Assembly: GCA_024516035.1 (NCBI GenBank) | Contig: CM044960.1 | Location: 19,042,183 to 19,106,182 of the forward strand | Direction of reading: 5' to 3' | Length of the DNA stretch: 64,000 nucleotides | DNA from: Bactericera cockerelli | Taxonomy: Eukaryota; Arthropoda; Insecta; Hemiptera; Triozidae | Shown: in pieces, positions 56,395 through 64,000 of the stretch | Layout: every line of letters starts with the position of its first letter | Numbering within the stretch: the first letter of the stretch is position 1 | Notes under the pieces: model-generated | Seen by the model: the letters and a program-made list of their open reading frames with translations, nothing else | The model's database searches: none | What the model was told of the DNA's origin: nothing | Position numbers and translations under genes: made by a program

Positions 56395-59300
56395 CTGGAA
56401 AGGAAAAGTTAATACATAAAAAGAAGAAGAATTCTTAATTTTTCATAAACCACTATATGGTAGTACTGCACTGAGAAAAAAAATTCTCGAGGACATCCTT
56501 GTTAGCTAGTAAGTTATCCTTAAACGAGGATGAACCATCCATGTTAGCTAGTAAGTTATCCTTAATAATGTTATCCTCGATAATTTTCTTAAATAGGTAC
56601 CTTAGGTACATGATAAGGTACCTAATGACCTAAAGTGAAAGTTGTCAAATTAGGACTGTCCTCGTTATTACTCTCAACTGAATAAGAAAAAAGCTTTCAT
56701 TGGCTTGGGATCTGCCGTAACCCTACACTACCTGATTGCAAGCCAGTGATGCTTTTGTCCACTGGACTCTCAATATATGGTAAGAATGTATTAACTTAAA
56801 TTTTAGTAACATAGTCTATGGAATTATAATTGTTTGACGAGATGAGGTAGAGAGGTATATTGTACTTGCAATGTGGGTATTGGCAGTACAAACTTTGACT
56901 GGGGAAAGAAAAGGATACGGAAAGTAAAGTAAGTAAGTAGTCACAATTATTATAAAAAACATAAATACCTATTACATCTATCATTAATTATTTTGTCCTG
57001 TGAATTTCTCACCCGCGTAGAAGAATGGAGATCCGTCCCAGATCTTGTAGTGATCTATGATGACATAGAGAATCGTCAGGAGAAGGAAACTGATCCCTGA
57101 TGTCAGGAACATGAAGGAAGAACTCCTGTAAGAAAAAGTTATGGACACACAGGATATATTAATAATAATACTCGTAGACCCTTTGGTAGAAGATGAGCAC
57201 TAGGCGATTTTTAACTTAAAGAATTTTTGACCACCTAATCCTCCGATTGGTGTTGTTGTAGCAGCATAAAATCTAGGGCGAACATTTTTTTCTGAAAATT
57301 TTGTCAAGACTTTTGTGTGCGTTTTTTTCAACCCTATTCAATTGTCTGGCTGGGAACTATAAACAGGGAGTAGATCAGCATTGGCTTGGTTCTGGGGGGC
57401 CTTGTTAATTATTAGCCTCCTTGTAAAGACAGTGTTAGAAGTGCTGAATCATTACTCCACTGTCTGGCTACCATCGTTCACGATGACGTCACCCTATGAT
57501 GATTCACTTCTTAGGTAGGTACATAATAATATGTGCTATCATACATTCATACTGGTCAGTTAGGCTTTTCTGTTTTGCTGTCTAACGTCTTCCAGAATGA
57601 ACAGAATGATGCTGCTTGATAATGAGGTGTGTTTGACCCGCGAATTTCCTCCGTGACCGTCTAGTGATCACATACCATAGCTGCTTGTTGATCGGGATCT
57701 GGTTGACCCGGACCAGATAGAAAGTTAGCAGGAAACAGAGCAAGGCGTACAGGAGCCACCGCTTGATCCTGCTCATTGTATCCTTGTGGTGTAGCAGGAT
57801 GTTCCCTGCCACTGTGCCCAGGAACACGTGGTAGATTGAGGATAAAGTCCCTGCGAAAAACAAGAATCAAGTCATTCACATTGAACATTATCATTGGAAA
57901 ATAGATACAATACCTGTAGGTAATTATTATGTCTAGGAGATACTCCTAGTATAACAAAATGGCTTTCTGGTAACCAAAGTTTGCATTTTAACCGCAAATA
58001 GAATGTTTTTTTAGTTTATAATTTTCTTCTAATTTCCTATTTAAATTTTACTGTTTGATTTTTATTTTTGGTTTGACCAACTTGATATTTCAAATTAAAA
58101 ATCTATTGAGAGGAAGGAGTACACAAGTTCTTGGTCCTAGAATGTTACACAAGAGGAGCAGGAAACATAAATATGTTCTGCGTCAAGCAGGTAATGAAAA
58201 CAAGGGATAATTTCAAAATGGTAATTTTAGGTACATTACGAAAGAGACCCTGCAACACGATAAAAAATAATATAACCTAAATTTTATGTACTCAGGTAAA
58301 TAAGTATGTAGCACTTATTTTGGAAAATTGGAGAATGGTATTCAACTTGGTTAAATAAAAGTAGCTTGGTACCTATACTTTACTTTTCAACTATTTCTGA
58401 TAGGTTTTTGGTCGAAAGTGTGGGACATGAGTGTGACTAGCAAGTACATTTCAGCTAACTAAAAAAAAAAAAACAATCTAGAGATCGAGAAATTCACTTT
58501 ATCTATTGAAATTTTTTTTATTGAAGTTAAAAGTTTGATGTTGCAGTTCCACACATACAGTGATGTAGTTTTATGAAATTTTCAGATCTAATTTTATGAC
58601 TTGTCATAGTTTTCTTCTAGAAACCGACCTCATTTGCTAGATCAACAACGCGGCGAACTTGTAGTCGGAGATCGGTGGTTCAAGTCCCAAGTTAAGCAAA
58701 TATTTAGTAAAGCGAGTTTGAGTAGTTGTGATATCGCGATTGTTATTCACACAAATAATATAATATATGATAAATTTTCTTTTATGAATTTTTCAAGTGT
58801 AGGAAGAGGTTCATCAATACGATGAAGAGTACTTTGTATGAAGTAGTAAGTAAATAATTAAAACAAAATAAAACAAAAATTCAATTCGCCATAATTCGAG
58901 CGGTATCTTTGAGGCCTCGTGGATCAAGATACCACCCAGCACGCAGTTATGGTTTAATCGAAGATGGAGCAGGAGTACCCTTAATATTGTTACATGTTTC
59001 ATTAATTTTACTAATGTTTTAAAAATAAATATATTAATTTGAGTTATTACAAAATCAAAAAAAAAATTAATAATAATAATAAATAGTTAAATTGCCAAAC
59101 TGTTGGTTCAGGAGCTTACCCAGCAGAGGCTCAGGATCATAGGCCACCGCATGGTACACCTCCCGGGCAGGGCCCCTATCCCACATCCTGCGGGGCCCCA
59201 CCAGAAGCAGGTCGATGTAGTTAGCGGCCCCTCCAGTGCAGTTGTAGAACTTGGCGTCGTCCTGGTAGCCGCCTGGCCCGATGTAGCCCCTGGAAAAAGA

Positions 59301-62300
59301 GATGCCTTCTTATCTCTTGACTAAATGGACAAAAAGTTAAAACATATTGCTGAAACATAATAATAATAATATCGCCTTATTTATACTGCCCGATTAAGAC
59401 TATTAAAGTCCCATTATTCCAGCAGTAAGCCCAAGACATATTATTATGTGGTAAAAATCCCAAATGGGAGGATAACTTGTCATGTCCCGGCTGGGTTTCG
59501 AACCCACGACCTCTGGAATCTTTGGAATAACAGAGTGCCGCCTTTACCACTGAGCTACCGGGACAGACTTAGCTACCGGGACAGACATAGTGATTACACT
59601 CTCGAAATCAGGATTTAAAACAAATAGGTACAAATATATAATTTATTGATTTAGACATACCTATATTTTTATTTTAGCTTAATATTGTTCAATTCAACTT
59701 ATGGAATTTTTCAATTCTAAAGGACCATATAGTAGCAATGACGAATCAAATCAAATCTATATATTTTTATTACATTTAGCCCAATTTTCATCACTACAAT
59801 TTTATATATGAAGAGGCCAGGGGAAGAAAGATGAATGTCCCTTTTTTTGATTTCGAGATAATTCAATTTTAAGTTTGTAAACTTTTGGACTCTCATCTTT
59901 CAAGATCATGGACTCTCATCATCTTTCTTCAATACAAGCGATGTGACTCTCATCTTTCTTCCCCTGACCGCATGATTTAAAAATGTAAATATCTACTCAC
60001 CCTCAACCTTATTCCATATTTTTAACATGTCTACGTATTTTTACACTATCAAAGGATTTAATCCGTATCTAACTCAAATTTCGAAATTTTGGACCTTCAT
60101 CCTTCTTCCCCTGTGTTCTTCATATGTGATATTCAACCCCCAAGCAGCCTAAGACGATCGTTTCGTTCTTATTTGAACTCATCAGTTAGGCATAGCTGAT
60201 TATTAATTTCTTGCCGAGCCCAGGGTTTGAACCTGAGACCCATGGATCAATGGTACCACATGTTTACCATTGAGCCATGTATGCTTGATGACACTTGACG
60301 GAGAATATCACATATATCTATTATGTTATACCTCATAGCATAGTCACTTGCGTGCACTTCACATGCTAGTTGAGGGGTCTACCACAAGATGGCAGAACCA
60401 GTTACATATGAATCGGTACATGCAAAAACGACATCATTCCAAAAGAGTAAACTTTTGGAAAATCAAAAAAAACTTTCCCATTCATTTTTTGTCCATAAGA
60501 AAAAAAAAGAAAAAATATGTAATCGTAAGGACTTACCAAAAGAAACCATTCTATATAATTTTTGGTCAGATATGTAGTGCCATTTCAAATAAATAGCCGT
60601 TCAAAGGTCGTGGAATGATGCTGTTTTTGCACATATCGAAAATATTATAAATAATAACACACGTACACTTCGAATTTTATTGTTATTTCAAACAAAAACA
60701 AAAAAATATGAATCATAAAAATTATATGTATAAAAAAATAAAAGGGGTCTCTTCATATCATTTTTTTGATATCTTGAACTTTTTGGACCTCGGCCCAAAT
60801 TTACCGGTATCTTGGGGGGGACCCGCTTTGACTAACTTTTTTTTAACTTTTTTATTATTCATCCTAGATGGGGATTGTGACATATCAAATCCAATGATTT
60901 TGAGGTGCTGATTACGAATTTGGCATTGATTTGCAGCTGTTACCGTTGAGTCACGAGTGCCGGAGTTCAACTTCTTTTCGGGGATAAGGAAAGTCGTGTG
61001 ATGTTTACACCAGATTTCTTTTTATACATATAATTTTTATGATTCATATTTTTTTGTTTTTGTTTGAAATAACAATAAAATTCGAAGTGTACGTGTGTTA
61101 TTATTTATAATATTTTCGATATGTGCAAAAACAGCATCATTCCACGACCTTTGAACGGCTATTTATTTGAAATGGCACTACATATCTGACCAAAAATTAT
61201 ATAGAATGGTTTCTTTTGGTAAGTCCTTACGATTACATATTTTTTCTTTTTTTTTCTTATGGACAAAAAATGAATGGGAAAGTTTTTTTTTGATTTTCCA
61301 AAAGTTTACTCTTTTGGAATGATGTCGTTTTTGCATGTACCGATTCATATGTAACTGGTTCTGCCATCTTGTGGTAGACCCCTCAACTAGCATGTGAAGT
61401 GCACGCAAGTGACTATGCTATGAGGTATAACATAATAGATATATGTGATATTCTCCGTCAAGTGTCATCAAGCATACATGGCTCAATGGTAAACATGTGG
61501 TACCATTGATCCATGGGTCTCAGGTTCAAACCCTGGGCTCGGCAAGAAATTAATAATCAGCTATGCCTAACTGATGAGTTCAAATAAGAACGAAACGATC
61601 GTCTTAGGCTGCTTGGGGGTTGAATATCACATATATAAAATTGTAGTGATGAAAATTGGGCTAAATGTAATAAAAATATATAGATTTGATTTGATTCGTC
61701 ATTGCTACTATATGGTCCTTTAGAATTGAAAAATTCCATAAGTTGAATTGTATAATTGTGTGGCCGCACACGGGACATATGTAACTGGTTCTGCCATCTT
61801 GTGGTAGACCCCTCAACTAGCATGTGAAGTGCACGCAAGTGACTATGCTATGAGGTATAACATAATAGATATATGTGATATTCTCCGTCAAGTGTCATCA
61901 AGCATTCATGGCTCAATGGTAAACATGTGGTACCATTGATCCATGGGTCTCAGGTTCAAACCCTGGGCTCGGCAAGAAATTAATAATCAGCTATGCCTAA
62001 CTGATGAGTTCAAATAAGAACGAAACGATCGTCTTAGGCTGCTTGGGGGTTGAATATCACATATATAAAATTGTAGTGATGAAAATTGGGCTAAATGTAA
62101 TAAAAATATATAGATTTGATTTAATATTGTTCTTAGTTAGTTTCGTAGTCATGAATTGCACGAACTGTAAACTCTTGTGCTCTGTTTCGTAACTTGCCCA
62201 TCCGGTAGAATTCCTCTCCTCTGATAGAGAAGAAGTAACACAACAATTCCCTCCCATTTAAGAGCTGGGTCAACACGAACGCACCGGAAGTCGTCCCTTA

Positions 62301-63485
62301 CAAACTTATAATCTATTGGGACTACAATTTTTCTGTCGGCTCTTGAATCCGAATCCGGGATCTTCCACACCATGGTGAGTGAGGATCTTTCCACTGAGTT
62401 AATCCTGCGCTCGATTTCTAAACATAATAATAATATCGCCTTATTTATACTGCTTGATTAGGACTATTAAGCCCCATTATTTCAGCAGTAAGCCCAAGAC
62501 GCATTATTATGTGGTAAAAATCCCAAATGGGAGGATAACTTGTCATGTCCCGGCTGGGTTTCCAACCCGCGGACCTCTGGATTTACAGAGTGCCGCCTTT
62601 ACCACTGAGCTACCAGGACAAACATTGAATGTCAGATAAAATGGTGCATATTATATGCATTATTAAAGTTAACAATGTTACCTCGGACAGCCAGGCATGC
62701 GCAGATGGAAGGTGATCCACCCGTGCAGGCACAGCAGGGTGGTGTGGAAGAACCACTGAGGGAGGAGCAGGGTGATGTCCTTGATGAAGGAGGGCAGCAG
62801 ACTGCTCTCCTGGAACCCGTCAGAGAGGACGCAGAAGAAGGATAAAAATAAAGGACAAGATACATTAGCAAAGATCTCGCTCGTTATAACTCTGGCCTCG
62901 TTTATCCGAGGCTCAACAGTCAGTATAATCAGTATCAGTATAAACAGAAAAGTGAGAAGTTGTATTATACTCTATGATTATACTCAAAAGATATTATACA
63001 AAAGAGTAAACATATTATACTCAAAAGATCCGCCTCGACCACCGGCATCTTTTGGCATTTTCACCCCCCTACCTCAATTCTAACCCCCCCAGAATTTTCA
63101 GAATTTTCCACTCCGGCCGGGATTCGAACCCGCAACCTCCGGGTCCAGCAACCAATGCTCTTAACCACTGAGCCACGTATACCTTAAGGACTTTATTTTA
63201 AAAATAAAGTCATACCTAACATAATATTTTAAATATAACACACAAAAAAAAATCCTAAAATTTATATTAATATTATTTTTTTATAGCCAAAATCCCATTC
63301 TAGCCCTTCTCGATCCCACTTACTCCTGAATCCGGACGGAACGTGAAGTAGGTGGCAAAGCCCGCCACTACCAGATAGGTGAAGGCGAACCTCTGCAGCA
63401 CCCCATTGATGCGGATGCTGGCCAGGTCCCCCTCGGAAGTGAAGGTGTTGAGCATGAGGTTGAGGAGTAACAACACGAGACTCCG
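56216..63485 (-). CDS. HGSNAT: Heparan-alpha-glucosaminide N-acetyltransferase, C-terminal six exons (N-terminus outside window)
   Basis: Six exons in transcription order: 63485-63324, 62809-62682, 59289-59120, 57850-57676, 57125-57013 and 56394-56216, all with GT-AG introns and matching phases, giving 308 residues ending in TAA. Recognition rests on family-specific motifs: INGVLQR in the first exon, MPGCPRGYIGPGG across exons two and three, NCTGGAANYIDLLL, YDPEPLLGTLSS across exons three and four, FLGTVAGNILL, INKQLW, and the C-terminal GMNSIFLYMGHQ ... ALW-like LLWILVAKWL. The enzyme transfers acetyl from cytosolic acetyl-CoA across the lysosomal membrane to terminal glucosamine of heparan sulfate. 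Several hydrophobic segments fit a multi-pass protein. The N-terminal half, including the catalytic histidine known in human HGSNAT, must lie beyond 64000. Transcription runs toward the bHLH gene; introns are full of SINEs, and the 3' UTR begins with one. Confidence 0.95.
57013..57125 (-). CDS. HGSNAT: HGSNAT exon (fifth visible)
   Basis: TTCTTACAG acceptor before 57125, donor GCGG|GTGAGA after 57013. Encodes SSSFMFLTSGISFLLLTIL and DGSPFFYA, a membrane segment followed by the conserved PFFY. Confidence 0.95.
57676..57850 (-). CDS. HGSNAT: HGSNAT exon (fourth visible)
   Basis: TTTTTCGCAG acceptor before 57850, donor CTATG|GTATGT after 57676. Encodes GTLSSIYHVFLGTVAGNILL and a membrane segment (WLLYALLCFLLTFYLV) ending INKQLW, the Trp codon being split across the intron. 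Confidence 0.95.
58623..58782 (+). mobile_element. tRNA-derived SINE, family B, in an HGSNAT intron
   Basis: ACCGACCTCATTTGCTAGAT head, GGTGGTTCAAGTCCC, AAGCGAGTTTGAGTAGTTGT and an AT-rich tail. Antisense to the host gene. Confidence 0.8.
59120..59289 (-). CDS. HGSNAT: HGSNAT exon (third visible)
   Basis: TTTTTCCAG acceptor before 59289, donor CTGG|GTAAGC after 59120. Encodes GYIGPGGYQDD, the strongly conserved NCTGGAANYIDLLLVGP and YHAVAYDPEPLL. Confidence 0.95.
59357..59585 (-). mobile_element. tRNA-derived SINE, family A, in an HGSNAT intron
   Basis: Minus strand GTCCCGGTAGCTCAGTGGTA, GGTTCGAAACCC and the usual body. The first about 17 bases of the head are repeated (AGCTACCGGGACAGAC twice on the plus strand), a slip at the 5' end also seen at 44000-44040. 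Confidence 0.88.
59691..62120. mobile_element. Composite inverted-repeat element in an HGSNAT intron
   Basis: Left arm 59691-60738 (about 732 bp after removing the nested insertion) and right arm 61013-61750 are inverted and nearly identical, around a spacer at 60739-61012. A third partial copy, 61776-62121, repeats the outer right arm in direct orientation at a distance of 430 bp. TTAATATTGTTC occurs at 59679-59690 and 62121-62132 and may be the target duplication of the whole unit. Each copy contains a tRNA-like segment (GGCTCAATGGTAAACATG; GGTTCAAACCC), here called SINE family D. No coding capacity. Confidence 0.82.
59811..60121. mobile_element. MITE nested in the left arm
   Basis: Inverted termini: AAGAGGCCAGGGGAAGAAAG then ATGAATGTCC at the left, and the complement of AAGAACACAGGGGAAGAAGG then ATGAAGGTCC at the right. 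ATATG flanks both sides (59806-59810, 60122-60126). The right arm of the surrounding element shows the empty site, so insertion came after the inverted duplication. Confidence 0.8.
62136..62405 (-). mobile_element. tRNA-derived SINE, family C, diverged
   Basis: Minus strand: ACTCAGTGGAAAGATC, a weakened B-box region (CCGGATTCGGATTC), and the body segment GTGCGTTCGTGTTGACCCAG matching 21955-22263. Confidence 0.75.
62424..62623 (-). mobile_element. tRNA-derived SINE, family A, 59 bp from an HGSNAT exon
   Basis: Minus strand TCCTGGTAGCTCAGTGGTAA, GGTTGGAAACCC (one B-box change) and the standard body and tail. Same orientation as the host gene. Confidence 0.85.
62682..62809 (-). CDS. HGSNAT: HGSNAT exon (second visible)
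   Basis: GGGTTCCAG acceptor before GAG at 62809, donor AG|GTAACA after 62682. Encodes ESSLLPSFIKDITLLLPQW through LRMPGCP; the last codon AG|G (Arg) is completed in the next exon. The reading frame is also open a little further upstream, so the exact acceptor is slightly less certain. Confidence 0.9.
62990..63182 (-). mobile_element. tRNA-derived SINE, family E, in an HGSNAT intron
   Basis: Minus strand: ACGTGGCTCAGTGGTTAAGA A-box, GGTTCGAATCCC B-box, CCGGCCGGAGTGGAAAATTC, then G-rich body. The 3' limit is uncertain. Confidence 0.6.
63324..63485 (-). CDS. HGSNAT: HGSNAT exon (first visible)
   Basis: 54 codons, phase 0 at both ends. TCTCCAG acceptor before CGG at 63485; GGA|GTAAGT donor after 63324. 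Encodes RSLVLLLLNLML at the start and GVLQRFAFTYLVV in the middle, matching a membrane segment and the conserved GVLQR motif. Confidence 0.92.
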
Positions 63486-63524
63486 CTGGAGAAATATTAA
63501 ACATGTTGGATCAAGTTTTATTTA

Positions 63525-63775
63525 CAACTAACCGTTTGCCCGTGCTTTGCAACGGGACTAAATTTCAAATTTACTAAGGCATGGCCGTACTGCTGGACAG
63601 TAATGCCTTTTGAACTTTTTATAATTTTTCTGGACAAAGCAATAATGGTTTTGGGGGGGTCAATTCTGAGACATTTTTCGCTATCTCTTACCGTTTTGGC
63701 TAAACAACTCCGGACAAACAAACATAGATATAGGTAGGTAGTCCTTTTTTCTGTTTTATATATAGAGATAAAGTA
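63525..63775 (+). repeat. Dispersed repeat of the CCCGYGCTTTGC type
   Basis: AACCGTTTGCCCGTGCTTTG then CAACGGG, AAGGCATGGCCGTACTG, ending TTTTATATATAGAGAT. Shares the CGCTTTGCGGG/AGGCATGGCCGT layout with 39570-39835; probably a truncated retroelement tail, class unknown. Confidence 0.5.
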
Positions 63776-63883
63776 GGTACATAGAATATTTACATGGAAA
63801 TTGAAATAAAACAAAAGTTGATCAAGGGCGGTGCTAATGCCAACGGCATTCTCTTCCAAGTAAATAGGTTGTTATGTTTTTAG

Positions 63884-64000
63884 ACAGCCCTTTCAACAGG
63901 TAAGGTCATATCGAGACGAATTTTTTACCCGAGGTAAGTGATTCTATTCGCGATGAAACTACGAGTCTGTTATGTTCTGACGTATCTTTCAACTGCTAAA
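63884..64000 (-). mobile_element. 5S-body SINE, cut by the window edge
   Basis: Minus-strand end CTGTTGAAAGGGCTGTC with GACCTTAC and CGTCTCGATATGACC, the 3' body of the family. TATCTTTCAACTGC at the very edge may begin another copy. Confidence 0.5.

Noticed and set aside
59103..59324. Plus-strand open frame over the third visible HGSNAT exon
   Set aside because: Antisense shadow; the minus strand carries the conserved NCTGGAA motif and correct splice sites.

Overview
The window looks like a piece of an arthropod, almost certainly insect, nuclear genome. It is AT-rich, gene-poor, has GT-AG introns and is crowded with short retroposons and non-autonomous DNA transposons. The abundance of TAGGTA/TACCTA words, a 5S-rRNA-headed SINE family and several tRNA-headed SINE families suggest a hemipteran such as a planthopper; that assignment is inference and cannot be fixed from the sequence alone.

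Three protein-coding loci are supported. (1) At the left edge an uninterrupted minus-strand reading frame of 822 codons (2468 down to 1, continuing off the window) encodes a very basic, Lys/Glu-rich protein with about nine helical repeats of 22-24 residues. I do not recognise its family. (2) At 53400-54200 (+) lies an intronless Atonal-family bHLH proneural factor, closest in my judgement to cato/atonal. (3) From 63485 down to 56216 (-) lie the six C-terminal exons (308 aa) of heparan-alpha-glucosaminide N-acetyltransferase (HGSNAT), a lysosomal multi-pass membrane enzyme of heparan sulfate breakdown; its N-terminal exons lie beyond 64000. Loci 2 and 3 are convergent, with about 2 kb between their stop codons.

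The roughly 50 kb between loci 1 and 2 shows no exon I can support. It is a mosaic of repeats: SINEs with a 5S rRNA head (6.6, 7.6, 11.5, 21.7, 24.1, 26.9, 27.1, 31.6, 55.8, 63.9 kb); a tRNA-headed SINE sharing the same body (38.2 kb); at least four further tRNA-derived SINE families; MITEs with clear terminal inverted repeats (2.9, 5.4, 25.4, 28.2, 43.0 kb); a 1-kb TTAA-flanked piggyBac-like element (25.85-26.86 kb); a 930-bp hAT-like element with 8-bp target duplication (33.93-34.86 kb) sitting inside a 650-bp satellite (33.85-37.3 kb); and minisatellites of 44, 45, 37, 110 and 45 bp. Several insertions can be checked internally because an uninserted copy of the same repeat is also present.

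The HGSNAT introns are also repeat-laden. Intron 59290-62681 holds a composite element whose two arms, about 735 bp each and nearly identical, are inverted around a 275-bp spacer, so the unspliced transcript would fold into a long double-stranded hairpin. A SINE has landed one base beyond the HGSNAT stop codon. The strongest leads for something undescribed are the repeat protein at 1-2468, the intronic hairpin element, and the SINE superfamily in which 5S and tRNA heads share one body.
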